Source: JAPPKS01 sp963667895 (GTDB lineage: Bacteria; Poribacteria; WGA-4E; PCPOR2b). Taken from it: a stretch of DNA of 64,000 nt. Below, in pieces: positions 9,107-18,260 of this stretch (position 1 is its first letter; each line of letters starts with the position of its first letter). The stretch lies in NCBI GenBank assembly GCA_965223985.1, contig OZ245030.1, forward strand, positions 2,294,001 to 2,358,000, given 5' to 3'. The notes under the pieces are model-generated. The model was not told the origin of the DNA, did no database searches, and saw only the letters and a program-made list of their open reading frames with translations. The position numbers were made by a program, and so were the translations under genes.

Positions 9107-9757
9107 TTAGTATAGCCAATGCATCCCTTTTCTGATTAGGATTTGTTTCAACTCTTGTGCACAACGAAAGATCCAAATCTTAACTGTACCTTCTTTTCGT
9201 TGAAGCGTTTGCGAAATCTCAGCGATACTACACCCCTCAAGATGACGTAAAATCCAAGCAGTTCGATGATTCGGCTTAGTCACCTGGTAAAGCGCTTGTT
9301 CAAGAATCTCCTGAGCTTCTTGGGATTCAATCTGTCTGTCAGGTGTCGGTCTGCTGTCCTCGTACTCACTTGGCATGTCACCTTCAGCCTCTACATTCAA
9401 TAGCGATTCTCGAATTCTTTCTTTCTTGCGTATTGCATCAATAATCGTGTTCTTTGCTACAACATTCAACCATGCTTGAAAACTCCCCTGATCGGTATCC
9501 CACTTATTGATTTTCTGCCACATTTTGAAAAAGATATCCGTGCACACTTCTTCTGTGTCCTGATGGTTTTGAAGCATACGGTACGTCTTGCTATAAACCC
9601 AGTTATAGTGCTTGTCATACAACAAGCGGAAAGCCGACTCATCCCCTGCCTTCGTGAGTGTGGCCAAATGGGTATCTTCTTGATCCGAAGGGTCATCCGT
9701 AATTTGGCGCGCCAAAATGGGTGTCCTCCATATCGTTTTCAAGCATGTGCTAACCAA
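9107..9757 (-). CDS. ECF-type RNA polymerase sigma factor
   Basis: Region 2 is seen around residues 45-105 (LLYDKHYNWVYSKTYRMLQ, TEEVCTDIFFKMWQKI, FQAWLNVVAKNTIIDAIRK). Region 4 lies near the C-terminus (RTAWILRHLEGCSIAEISQ, KEGTVKIWIFRCAQELK), with an acidic linker in between. The 216-residue length fits the extracytoplasmic-function group. ECF factors are usually held by a partner; none of the classic membrane anti-sigma type follows. The next gene codes for a double-FHA protein, suggesting that phosphorylation-dependent control may replace it. The N-terminal 20 residues may be overpredicted. Confidence 0.9.
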   Translation of the reverse strand: MVSTCLKTIWRTPILARQITDDPSDQEDTHLATLTKAGDESAFRLLYDKHYNWVYSKTYRMLQNHQDTEEVCTDIFFKMWQKINKWDTDQGSFQAWLNVVAKNTIIDAIRKKERIRESLLNVEAEGDMPSEYEDSRPTPDRQIESQEAQEILEQALYQVTKPNHRTAWILRHLEGCSIAEISQTLQRKEGTVKIWIFRCAQELKQILIRKGMHWLY

Positions 9758-9890
9758 TGGTTATACTACCCATCCCAACGCTTTTGGGGAAAATCCGTTT
9801 CAGGAAATTAATCTCTTCGAGGCAAGCAATGAACAAATGACAAAAAATTGATAAGTCACTCCTAGAGGGTTCCTCTCTGGAATTACACAT

Positions 9891-11147
9891 TCATCCTAAA
9901 ACTGCATCAACCTTATTGACGGCTGCTGCTATCAATCTCGCATGTGTGCTGTGCGTGTTGACATTGAATCCGAACCGTAAGGCTCTACTAAGGATTGAAA
10001 GGGTTTGTGGGCACATATCCCACGAATACTCAACATTTCCTTTGTATCGCGGGTCTTTCCATGGATACCCTGATGGGTGCGGGCTGTGTTTTAACAAAAT
10101 CGAATCCCAGTAGCGGTATATGTGGCGATCCGGAAATCCTTCATTGTAAACCGTACCGGCGCTAACTCCTTCAGCTTTGAGCGCTTCAGCATATTTTGGA
10201 ACCAGATCTGGATCTTCAATGATAATTGCTGCGCTGATACCACATTCGCCATCGGGATCGTCAACATACTGTGGAATATACCCCTTCGGGGCATCCAGTT
10301 CCGCAAGGAAGGCTTTTTTCAGCCGACGGGTATGACTCAAGATGTCTCCAATTTTGGAAAATTGTACCCGTGCAATTGCGCCCATAACCTCGCTTGGACG
10401 GTAACATTGACGTGAGAACGGTGGATTCTGCCATTCTTTTTCACTCATCCACATCGGCATTGCCGGATCGCTAGCGAAGGCAGTGCGCTCATAAACATCG
10501 TAGTCATTTGTAAACACTAGCCCCCCTTCACCGCAGCTTATTACCTTATAGTAGTTTAGACTCCACGCCCCGGCATCTCCCCATGTTCCGGTGTAGGTGC
10601 CTTTATATTGCCCCCCGACACACTGACAGGAATCTTCGACTACTTTGAGGTTATGTTGCTGGGTGAGGGAGATAAGATTGTCGAGACAGCAAGGTACACC
10701 TTGCATGTGAACAGGTAGGATTGCCTTCGTGTAAGGGGTGATTTTCTGGGCGACATCGGCTGGGTCCATGCCAAGCGATTTGTCAATCTCAGCAATTACG
10801 GGAACAGCTCCCACGGCGACAATTGCTGCTGCTGTCGCGATGAATGTGTAAGCAGGGAGGATAACCTCATCGCCGGGACCGATTCCAAGTCCCGTCAACG
10901 CACAGATTAACGCACTTGTGCCGGAGTTAACCATCAAGGCATAATTCACACCCAATAATTCAGCCGTTTCTTTTTCAAACGCGGCTACATTAGAATTCTC
11001 GACAAATCGGAAGAGGTTACCACTCCGCAGTACATCGTTGACTGCCTTAATCTCTCGTTCATCAATAACGCTTGGACCGAGAACTCCGCTGGGAATAGGT
11101 TCCGTAATGACCGGGGTCCCACCATCAATTGCCAATCGATCGGGCAT
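9891..11147 (-). CDS. DegT/DnrJ/EryC1/StrS family PLP aminotransferase
   Basis: This fold-type I PLP enzyme has 418 residues. Conserved stretches are LMVNSGTSALICAL near the cofactor phosphate, GDEVILPAYTFIATAAAI, DSCQCVGGQYKG, and SLNYYKVISCGEGG with the Schiff-base lysine. The family makes amino sugars or other amino-cyclitol precursors, usually at a keto-sugar. The ATG has GGAGG just upstream. There are no sugar-nucleotide genes next to it, so the substrate is open. Poribacteria-like genomes often contain several stand-alone copies. Confidence 0.88.
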   Translation of the reverse strand: MPDRLAIDGGTPVITEPIPSGVLGPSVIDEREIKAVNDVLRSGNLFRFVENSNVAAFEKETAELLGVNYALMVNSGTSALICALTGLGIGPGDEVILPAYTFIATAAAIVAVGAVPVIAEIDKSLGMDPADVAQKITPYTKAILPVHMQGVPCCLDNLISLTQQHNLKVVEDSCQCVGGQYKGTYTGTWGDAGAWSLNYYKVISCGEGGLVFTNDYDVYERTAFASDPAMPMWMSEKEWQNPPFSRQCYRPSEVMGAIARVQFSKIGDILSHTRRLKKAFLAELDAPKGYIPQYVDDPDGECGISAAIIIEDPDLVPKYAEALKAEGVSAGTVYNEGFPDRHIYRYWDSILLKHSPHPSGYPWKDPRYKGNVEYSWDMCPQTLSILSRALRFGFNVNTHSTHARLIAAAVNKVDAVLG

Positions 11148-11380
11148 ATTTTCCTCCGGGGCGAATTTCTATTTTGGTATTCGTTGCTGTCGGGTGTTAG
11201 ATTCCTCACAGGGTGTCGTAAAGTGGTACAAGGAATCTTCTAATTTTCCCCATCGTATTCTTCGATTATAGGCGACTATGGAACAGTTCGTCAAGTTGTA
11301 TTTGGTGATGATGATTGATTTTTCTGAGATATCAGCCCTTAATTATGGACAATAGGAACACATTCGTGCAGCGGCTTTTT

Positions 11381-11399
11381 CAAATCGCTGAGCGATTTG
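11381..11399. promoter_or_regulatory. 19-bp perfect inverted repeat, possible operator upstream of hisB
   Basis: CAAATCGCTGAGCGATTTG has two 9-bp arms around a single central G. It ends 3 bp before the predicted -35 element of hisB. Size and position suit a dimeric repressor site. The binding protein is unknown. Confidence 0.45.
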
Positions 11400-11402
11400 G
11401 AC

Positions 11403-11431
11403 TTGATTCACCACATGTCTTATGCTACACT
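11403..11431 (+). promoter_or_regulatory. Predicted sigma-70-like promoter of hisB
   Basis: TTGATT at 11403-11408 and TACACT at 11426-11431 are separated by exactly 17 nt, each matching consensus at four of six bases. The hisB start codon lies 71 nt downstream of the -10 box. This is the only convincing promoter in the 354-bp divergent gap between the aminotransferase gene and hisB. Confidence 0.45.
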
Positions 11432-11501
11432 AACGATTCCGAACAGATGAATTATCCACGCTGACCCGTGAAACAACCTAATCCGATGAGGAACGGATAT
11501 C

Positions 11502-12089
11502 GTGAAACGTGAAGCTGATATTGTACGCGAAACGCGGGAAACGCAGATTACGCTCAAACTCAATATTGATGGGACCGGAGAATCCGACATTAGCACCCGT
11601 GTTGGATTTCTAGACCACATGCTTGAACTCTTTGCCAAGCACGGTTTCTTTGATCTCCAGGTCAATGCGACAGGCGATCTCCATGTTGATGATCATCACG
11701 TGGTTGAAGATGTCGGTATTTGTCTGGGAGAAGCCTTCAGAGAGGCAGCGGGAGACAAAGCCGGAATCCGTCGGTTTGGCAGCTTCGTCGTCCCAATGTA
11801 TGAAGCCCTTGCGCAGGTAGACCTAGATTTGTGTGGTCGTCCTTACCTGCTCTATCGCACGCCGCTGCGTCGGGGCAAGGTGGGAAGCTTTGACGTTGAA
11901 CTCGCTGAAGAGTTTTTTCACGGATTTGTCAACCATAGCGGGACGACGCTGCATATCAACGTATCGTATGGAACAAACCGCCATCATATCATCGAATCAA
12001 TTTTCAAGGCTGTTGCAAAGGCGCTGGATATTGCAACAGGTCCCGAGGATCGCATAAGCGGCATACTTTCGACAAAGGGGATGCTTTAA
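11502..12089 (+). CDS. hisB: HisB, imidazoleglycerol-phosphate dehydratase
   Basis: HisB removes water from imidazole glycerol phosphate in the sixth step of histidine synthesis. The 195-residue length is normal for the monofunctional enzyme. Metal-binding histidine motifs are visible in both halves: FLDHMLELFAKHG, HVDDHHVVEDVG, and NRHHIIESIFKA. The end RISGILSTKGML matches the family's ...STKG terminus. It starts with GTG, preceded by GAGGAA at 11490-11495. It stands alone, with a possible promoter and operator upstream and a hairpin terminator downstream. Confidence 0.95.
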   Translation: MKREADIVRETRETQITLKLNIDGTGESDISTRVGFLDHMLELFAKHGFFDLQVNATGDLHVDDHHVVEDVGICLGEAFREAAGDKAGIRRFGSFVVPMYEALAQVDLDLCGRPYLLYRTPLRRGKVGSFDVELAEEFFHGFVNHSGTTLHINVSYGTNRHHIIESIFKAVAKALDIATGPEDRISGILSTKGML

Positions 12090-12270
12090 TCCTTCCGAAT
12101 CAACTTAGAATACCGGCTGGAAGCCTTGGCTTAGATAACTTGGCGTGACGCTGAAAAACAACCGGTCATGAAAAATGGGGTGTATACCAGTTAAAAGGTC
12201 TGTGAGCCAAGGTTTTTCTGGATTCGAGAATGACCACATTGATTACGTACGTAGCTACATGCCCAGAAAT

Positions 12271-12299
12271 AAATCCACTCACATTTGTTGAGTGGATTT
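12271..12299. terminator. Intrinsic terminator between hisB and the AAA+ gene
   Basis: AAATCCACTCA (12271-12281) and TGAGTGGATTT (12289-12299) form an 11-bp perfect stem with a 7-nt loop. Read on the minus strand it is followed by a T-rich tract (TTTATTTCT including the stem end). It therefore best ends the long minus-strand cluster, whose last stop codon is at 12320. It may also serve hisB from the other side. Confidence 0.7.
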
Positions 12300-12319
12300 C
12301 CCTCTACATTTCCCCTAAG

Positions 12320-14146
12320 CTATCCCCCAACCCCCATCTGTTCTAGTTTTCGAATCTCCGTTATCCATTCATCGCGCATTTGGGGGGAATAATCTTCGGG
12401 AAGTAATGACTTCCTTGTGCAATTCGTTAAGGCTTGCAGCGTTTGATATTGTCTGACAGACCCAATATTCGGGAGAATACGATCGGCAGCGATCTCAAGA
12501 ATCTGATTCATTGATAAAGAACCATCTTTGGCAACTGCCCTAAGGTCAGAACGGAGTGAAGCAAAACTTGCCGCAGAGTATCCTTCTGTGACTTGTAACA
12601 TCTTTTCCATGAACGCATTGCTAATCGGTCCGTTGAAAATGCCGCGGATGCTCCACCTGATAAACGTCTCCCGATCTTTACCTTCAGGGTCAAGCACCGG
12701 TATAATCATGTCACCGACCCTTCCCTCCCGCCGCAGATCCGGCGACAAATTGTAGATTCGGGCGGTCATCAGCAACCACGTGATATTGCCCTTGAGTTGA
12801 GGGTCTGACATCATCGCCTGTACCTTTCCCGTTAATCGTCGCTCGGTGGCGTGTGCCTCTCTTCCGATTTCACCGAATTGGGTGTCCGCTTCATCCACAA
12901 AGATCATGACTTTAACGAGAGCGGCTAGTAGACGCCGGAGACGTTCAAAGATGACATCGGTTTGGCCAAACCACATACTCCTGATGTTTTTGAGAACTAG
13001 AACGGGAATATCCAAGTCACCCGCAAGTCCCTCGAAAATAAACGTCTTCCCACTTCCAATCGGACCGCAAACCGCTGCGCCCGAGATTGCATCCGGTCCC
13101 GTTGACGTGATGCGAGGTAACAGCTTGGTCTGAATGAAGGAAACCAATCGTTCATTTCCAACCACCGTTTTCAAGCCGTGGGCAGGTTTCTTAAATTCAA
13201 TGACATCCTCCCCCAGTTGCCCCTGAATAAAATCAGAAACTTTCTCAATGACATCGCCCGGCTGAAGTTTTTTTCCGGAATAGCAACCCAGTATCAGGAG
13301 TTGTCGCAGTGCGTGGATGGAAAGCCCCGCTGTTAGTATAGCAAGTTGTTCCTGCGTTCCCCAGAGGCGCAACCGCTTCTCTTTAGGTCTCTGGAACCGA
13401 TTAAACCAGAAAATAAAATGTTTTCTTTCATCGACGCCGGGCGATGGAGTTTCAACGGTTACCATTTGAGGCAGCTTGGTGATTCTGGAGTTCATCAAGC
13501 TCTTGGATTCTGCGATAAAAATGACCGTGTCCTCCCCGTTCATGAAATCAGGGTCAAGAATCCAATCTTGTACAATGCTGACCCGATGCCTATCCGCCTG
13601 AGAGAGACTCTGAATTTCACCCTCTGGAAGTAAAATGTCCGCCGCTTCAATAATTATCAACAGCTTTTCTCTCAGCAGATTTTTGTCGAACGCATCCGTC
13701 GATCGAGAAAGCAAGCATAGTTGCCTGAGGAATTCAAGGGCGACGGTTGGGTTCCCAATTGAACCCTTCAGATATGTATCAAATTGCTCTTCCGCGGAGT
13801 TTATTGTTTTGTCTGGAATGAGATAGCCAATCGTGTCTCTGGAGAGAAGGTTTTGATCTGTATCTTGTCGCCATAAACCGAAGGCTTTTTTCAGTTTCTT
13901 CCTGTCACTGACTCTCAAGAACCTGATGGGGCCGTTAAGCTCATAAACCATGAGGATAAACCCTGGCACATCCCAATTCTTTGTTAAGAGTGAAACGAGC
14001 GGAACATAATTCCCCTCTCCCGTTGTTTCGGCAAAGTAGAAAAGATCATGGATGTTTCCTGCCAGGATAAGATTTCTTGAGGTTCCTGCGTTGATTATCG
14101 TTCCGGCTTGAGATAGAAATTCATATTTCGGACTTTTAACAGCTAT
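12320..14146 (-). CDS. AAA+ ATPase, probable non-canonical AUA start
   Basis: The ATPase core has Walker A GPIGSGKTFIFEG, Walker B MIFVDEADTQFG, and later arginine-finger-like sequences (PDLRREGRVGDM). An N-terminal domain ends with PGFILMVYELNG. The first standard start in frame is GTG 13969, but the frame stays open another 59 codons. That upstream part encodes SRNLILAGNIHDLFYFAE, which looks like conserved N-terminal domain sequence. No ATG, GTG or TTG exists in that extension before the TGA at 14150-14152. An ATA at 14144-14146 has GGAGG (14156-14160 on the minus strand) 9 nt upstream and overlaps the ABC gene's stop by 4 nt. I take this as the likely start, giving 608 residues. The protein probably remodels a partner such as PspA or the transporter, which is inference. 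Confidence 0.75.
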   Translation of the reverse strand: MAVKSPKYEFLSQAGTIINAGTSRNLILAGNIHDLFYFAETTGEGNYVPLVSLLTKNWDVPGFILMVYELNGPIRFLRVSDRKKLKKAFGLWRQDTDQNLLSRDTIGYLIPDKTINSAEEQFDTYLKGSIGNPTVALEFLRQLCLLSRSTDAFDKNLLREKLLIIIEAADILLPEGEIQSLSQADRHRVSIVQDWILDPDFMNGEDTVIFIAESKSLMNSRITKLPQMVTVETPSPGVDERKHFIFWFNRFQRPKEKRLRLWGTQEQLAILTAGLSIHALRQLLILGCYSGKKLQPGDVIEKVSDFIQGQLGEDVIEFKKPAHGLKTVVGNERLVSFIQTKLLPRITSTGPDAISGAAVCGPIGSGKTFIFEGLAGDLDIPVLVLKNIRSMWFGQTDVIFERLRRLLAALVKVMIFVDEADTQFGEIGREAHATERRLTGKVQAMMSDPQLKGNITWLLMTARIYNLSPDLRREGRVGDMIIPVLDPEGKDRETFIRWSIRGIFNGPISNAFMEKMLQVTEGYSAASFASLRSDLRAVAKDGSLSMNQILEIAADRILPNIGSVRQYQTLQALTNCTRKSLLPEDYSPQMRDEWITEIRKLEQMGVGG

Positions 14147-15072
14147 TTTTCAGCGCCTCCATCTCTCTTTCCATGGACTTGCCCCCAGAATTTATTGAAT
14201 TCATTTCGTTCTTGGCGATAATCCGGATCAAATGCCGCTGCCCGGATTTCTGTCCGCTGTTCGATAAACTGGGAACGGTCAATTTCATCAGTCGGCGCGA
14301 AAGCGGGCGCCGTTTGGTCATAGACAATTGTGGCGCCGGGGAAGGTTTCAAATCCCTTTTGTCGCCAGTCCCAATGTTGAGAAAGCGCAACCACGCGATC
14401 CGCAACGTAGATGGCCTCATTGAGTTCATGGGTGACAATGATGATTGTATACAGCGGCTGTTCTCCGCGGGCTGCTGCATCGATGTTCTCTGCATAGAGG
14501 TTCAGAAGCATCTTCTGAAGTTCTTCTCGAGTTGCCTCATCAAGGGCGCCAAATGGCTCATCCAGCAGTAATATTTCAGGGTTCATGATGATCGCCTGGG
14601 CAATGGCGACCCGTTGGCACATTCCCCCCGACATTTCATGGGGATAAAGATGTAGCGCATCACCCAGCCCTAATTTTTCAAGCACCGCCGCGGCTTCCTC
14701 AAGATGCCTTTTTCTCGCTTTCCGCCAGACAAAATACTTGCCGAATCTATCAAAAAGCGAGCCACGATCAAAAAGTAACCCCAACGCTACATTGTCTTGG
14801 GCGGTCAAAAACGGAAAAAGTGAATAGCGTTGGTAAACAATTCCCCTGTCTCTTCCAGGACTTCTGACCGGCGTTTCGTTCACCAATATTTCGCCTGCGC
14901 GTGGCGGATGCGTTCCTAAAATTGCCCGCAGCAAAGTGGATTTTCCACACCCGCTGGGTCCAACCAATGAGACAATTTCTCCACTAACCACGCGAAGATT
15001 GATGTCATAAAGGACTCGATTCCCATGAAAATAGTGGGTAATTCCCTTACATTCAAGCACAATTTCAGACAT
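14143..15072 (-). CDS. ABC transporter ATP-binding subunit, nitrate/sulfonate/taurine type
   Basis: The cassette has Walker A VGPSGCGKSTLLRAILG, the Q-loop near RGIVYQRYSLFPF, signature MSGGMCQRVAIAQA, Walker B EILLLDEPFGALD, and the H-loop IIVTHELNEA. This matches SsuB/TauB/NrtC-type importer ATPases, including the FGALD after Walker B. The length of 309 residues exceeds the usual 250-270 because of an extra C-terminal tail of about 60 residues. The stop overlaps the start region of the AAA+ gene, so the two are translationally coupled. The permease gene precedes it by 124 bp. Confidence 0.9.
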   Translation of the reverse strand: MSEIVLECKGITHYFHGNRVLYDINLRVVSGEIVSLVGPSGCGKSTLLRAILGTHPPRAGEILVNETPVRSPGRDRGIVYQRYSLFPFLTAQDNVALGLLFDRGSLFDRFGKYFVWRKARKRHLEEAAAVLEKLGLGDALHLYPHEMSGGMCQRVAIAQAIIMNPEILLLDEPFGALDEATREELQKMLLNLYAENIDAAARGEQPLYTIIIVTHELNEAIYVADRVVALSQHWDWRQKGFETFPGATIVYDQTAPAFAPTDEIDRSQFIEQRTEIRAAAFDPDYRQERNEFNKFWGQVHGKRDGGAEK

Positions 15073-15196
15073 ATCTTTTCCTATTCAATTTCCCTATCTC
15101 CTCGTTCCTGGGAATTGGTCTCCTGCTTGTCTTTTCTTCCCTGCTCCCTTTTGTTCTTTCCCACCTTACTAGCACTGTACGGGCTGGTAGCTTGCT

Positions 15197-16006
15197 CTAC
15201 CTTGGGTTAAGTCCATACCAGGGAAATACTTTCCTCTGTGTCCATCGAAGTCCATAGTCTGCCGCGTAACCGAACAACGCCAATAACACAATATAGGGGT
15301 ACACAACGTTCATATTGAGCAGTTTGTATTCAAGTCTGATTCTGTAACCAAAACCCACGTGTCCAACAACCATTTCGGCGGCGATGAGATAGACCAACGC
15401 AGGGCCAATCTGAAGACGACTCGAATCCAGAATACGTGGAAAGATCTGTCGAAAAATAACACTCAGAACGACTTCAATATGGGATGCTCCTAATGTATAG
15501 GCTTTGTGAACTAATTCTTCAGGGACATCGTTCTTCGCTGCCAGATAGACTGTCTGTGCAAAATTCGGCATTACCCCAAATGCAATCATAGCGATAAACA
15601 TCTCCATGCCGGTACCGGCCATGACAAAAAATACGGCAAGCATAGCTATTGGATTGAGTTTCGCCGTAAATGACAACGGAAAGATAAAGAAGGCTTCCCA
15701 AGCGGCAAAGCATCCCATCATTAATCCAATTATAACTCCGAAGATGATACCCAGCGAAAACCCTAGGACAAGCCTCAGACCCGTGGCTTTCAAGTCTTCT
15801 AACAGCCATATCTCCTTTGAGCGCCTGTGTGGCGTGGTTACCTTTTTGACACCCTCTTTAAGCTGAGAAAGACTTGGGATTGTTGTGTCGTCGGGATTTA
15901 TTCGATGTTGCCGATGAGAAAGATGTAAATAGCCTGAGATTAGTATGACAACGGAGAAGACACCTAAAAGAGTCCTGAGTTTATCTGAAATTGGGGACCT
16001 GATCAT
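15197..16006 (-). CDS. ABC transporter permease, SsuC/TauC-like
   Basis: The protein has 269 residues with an N-terminal hydrophobic helix followed by five or six more. It carries the coupling-helix (EAA-loop) region LVHKAYTLGASHIEVVLSVIFRQIFP, which contacts the ATPase. LGFSLGIIFGVIIGLMMG and PIAMLAVFFVMAGTGMEMF resemble the BPD-type permeases of nitrate, sulfonate and taurine importers. It is the membrane partner of the ATPase at 14143-15072 and presumably of the binding protein at 17153-18232. Confidence 0.88.
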   Translation of the reverse strand: MIRSPISDKLRTLLGVFSVVILISGYLHLSHRQHRINPDDTTIPSLSQLKEGVKKVTTPHRRSKEIWLLEDLKATGLRLVLGFSLGIIFGVIIGLMMGCFAAWEAFFIFPLSFTAKLNPIAMLAVFFVMAGTGMEMFIAMIAFGVMPNFAQTVYLAAKNDVPEELVHKAYTLGASHIEVVLSVIFRQIFPRILDSSRLQIGPALVYLIAAEMVVGHVGFGYRIRLEYKLLNMNVVYPYIVLLALFGYAADYGLRWTQRKVFPWYGLNPR

Positions 16007-16066
16007 ATCGTATCACTCTACCTGGAAGCAAGCGCGAATCTGCTGTTTCGAGCAGTCGTCTGTTAC

Positions 16067-16882
16067 CTAAAAAGTAAAACTGAATCCATTCACGATTTCC
16101 AAATCATGTTTCTTGACATTGGGCGGCGGTTCATTGTCATACCGAAAATTCAACCGCGTTGTCAATCCTAACTTCCCGGTCAAACGAAATCCGATGCTGC
16201 CCTCAAAAAGAATCCGAAAATCCGAGAAAGTTTTCGGATGAAACTGATAGTAACCTGTTGCAGCGGAGGTCAGCCGTTCATCAATCCGCCAGGTCCAAGT
16301 GACATAGTTGGTCAAACGGAGGATATTTGTCTCGATTTTTCCTTCCCTGGTATCATCTTGATTGATGACCTCATTCTCCCACATTGCACCGATGCCGATA
16401 TACGGGCTAAACGTCCCATCGCTTTCTGATTTGGTGACCTTCCCAAGCGGCGCGATACGAATGCCTCCGCCAGCCAAATTTCGATCCTGTAGCAGGATAA
16501 AATCATTGAATTGCTTCTGAAAAAAAGTTTCCACCGCAACATCTTGACTGACGGATCGAATGCCGCGCAGGTGAATCAGCCCCTTATCAATAAATGATTT
16601 ACTGTCCTTTCTTCCTTGATGAATGTTCGCCATAATAAATAGATGGAACTTTTCAACTAGATAATCCGATCGGAATCGGGTTTTCAGCGTCAAGAAATCC
16701 GTATTGCCAGTGTGAGCCGTTAGATTCAGAGCAATGTTATTATACCAGCCGGGGCCCAATTCCATCTGCCGCGCGGTTTCGGCGTCGAAGATATTGACTT
16801 GTGCTGATACAAATCTGCAAAGTGACAACAGGCATACAAAGTATAAGGCGTATTTAATAAGGATGACTTCACGTAGCCTCAT
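16067..16882 (-). CDS. Outer-membrane beta-barrel protein, DUF481/YdiY-like
   Basis: The 271-residue protein has a signal peptide (YALYFVCLLSLCRFVSA, cleaved near Q). Alternating amphipathic strands follow, typical of small barrels (NIALNLTAHTGNTDFLTLKTR, LTTRLNFRYDN), and it ends in aromatic SFTF as many outer-membrane barrels do. The TGNTD-type start of the barrel is characteristic of DUF481. It lies between the binding protein and permease genes of the ABC transporter, an unusual place, suggesting an outer-membrane component of the same system. The biochemical role is unknown. Confidence 0.68.
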   Translation of the reverse strand: MRLREVILIKYALYFVCLLSLCRFVSAQVNIFDAETARQMELGPGWYNNIALNLTAHTGNTDFLTLKTRFRSDYLVEKFHLFIMANIHQGRKDSKSFIDKGLIHLRGIRSVSQDVAVETFFQKQFNDFILLQDRNLAGGGIRIAPLGKVTKSESDGTFSPYIGIGAMWENEVINQDDTREGKIETNILRLTNYVTWTWRIDERLTSAATGYYQFHPKTFSDFRILFEGSIGFRLTGKLGLTTRLNFRYDNEPPPNVKKHDLEIVNGFSFTF

Positions 16883-17152
16883 GCTTTTCGGTGCTTCAAC
16901 GCTCCCTTCACATAGTGTATTATTCGTGTTCGCTGCCGCTCGTTTTCGTCCATCAGCTAAAGATGGTTCTGTGGGTCTCCTTAAAAAAACTTATCGCCAA
17001 CACAAGCAGATTCTTAAAAGCCTAGCGCACTAGATGCGGCTACGGAAAGCGTGTCGCACGTCTTTAACATCGCCGTAATGACTATAAATGTCAGCATCGC
17101 TACCATTGGATATGCCGGAGACAACGTACACAGGCGGCGCTTCTCACATGAC

Positions 17153-18232
17153 CTATTTCCCCTGACCTTCCATATATTTTTCGATGTAGGTCGGATCAAA
17201 TCTCAAATTTGCAACTGAGGTGCGATCTTTGGAACCGTAGGCAATCGTTGGCCGCCGGCCCACGATATCATGGCTGACGCAGAACCCTACGACCGTCTCC
17301 ATAATTTGGGGTAGTTTTTCACCGATGAACAGATTCTTCCCATCTGCCGGCGTTTTGTAAAATAGTGTCTGCCGCATCACCTTTCTCATATCTTTTAGAC
17401 CGAGATGCGAAAACTTCTCACCGATAGCAATCAGGGTGTCATTTGCGAGTTCAGGGTCTGGGTCAGCCAACATTTCATTAATTTTGTAGAAGGTCTCGAT
17501 GACAGCAGCGGCGAACCGGTCGCCACCTGGCTTATCCAGGGAAGTTTGAGCCATAATGACCATGTCGATAATTTCCCCCGGAATAGCGGTCGAGTCGAAG
17601 AGAACCCGTGCATCTTTTCTCTTATTCAGTGTCTCAAGTACAAATGGGTTCCAGACGATGATGGCTCGATAACCCTTTTGTCCCTGCTGCATTGCGAGTG
17701 ACGCAGCAGCTGGATCCATATTAGTAAATTTGTAGTCCATTTCATTTTCGTTATTCAGTTCAATGTTCCGAACAAAGCAGTATTCAGAGACCGATTTTGC
17801 AAGACCATAGACATCAATTCCCCTAAGTTGACCAATCTCAGTTATGTCGCCAGCAACAATGCATGCATCAGCACCATAGCTTGTGCTCGTAGGAAGTACG
17901 GCTGTCGACTGACGAGCTAAAGCCGGGTTCAGGGAGTCCATATTTGTAATACATACAGCATCACAGCCGAGGCTTGCATAAAGTGCCATGCAGGAGTCAT
18001 AATCGAGTTCCTCGAGCTTAATGTCAACGCCCCATTTTTTTTCGATCCCCTCCATTTTGCTTTTCCTTCCGTCAATGAGCTTAAACTCATGAGCGACGCC
18101 AAAAACACTCCACGATGGATATTCGCTCCAGGCAAGGCTGAACGTTGGTGCCTTCTGCGCCATGCCCATAGATGTTAAACTCATCATACAAACAACAAGC
18201 AAAATCGAGATACATTTCCGGGAATCACCCAA
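17153..18232 (-). CDS. ABC transporter substrate-binding protein, NrtA/SsuA-like
   Basis: A signal peptide (ISILLVVCMMSLTSMGMAQ) precedes a periplasmic binding protein of about 340 residues. It begins with FSLAWSEYPSW and contains IKLEELDYDSCMALYASLGCDAVCITNMD, with features of the nitrate/sulfonate/taurine binding group. The usual ligand residues cannot be assigned. It is the only stand-alone binding protein next to the permease and ATPase. In the same cluster two further binding-protein domains are fused to OmpA, so this cluster encodes three related periplasmic modules. Confidence 0.82.
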   Translation of the reverse strand: MGDSRKCISILLVVCMMSLTSMGMAQKAPTFSLAWSEYPSWSVFGVAHEFKLIDGRKSKMEGIEKKWGVDIKLEELDYDSCMALYASLGCDAVCITNMDSLNPALARQSTAVLPTSTSYGADACIVAGDITEIGQLRGIDVYGLAKSVSEYCFVRNIELNNENEMDYKFTNMDPAAASLAMQQGQKGYRAIIVWNPFVLETLNKRKDARVLFDSTAIPGEIIDMVIMAQTSLDKPGGDRFAAAVIETFYKINEMLADPDPELANDTLIAIGEKFSHLGLKDMRKVMRQTLFYKTPADGKNLFIGEKLPQIMETVVGFCVSHDIVGRRPTIAYGSKDRTSVANLRFDPTYIEKYMEGQGK

Positions 18233-18260
18233 AGCTATTCCTCCTCAGATAGACGATTAA

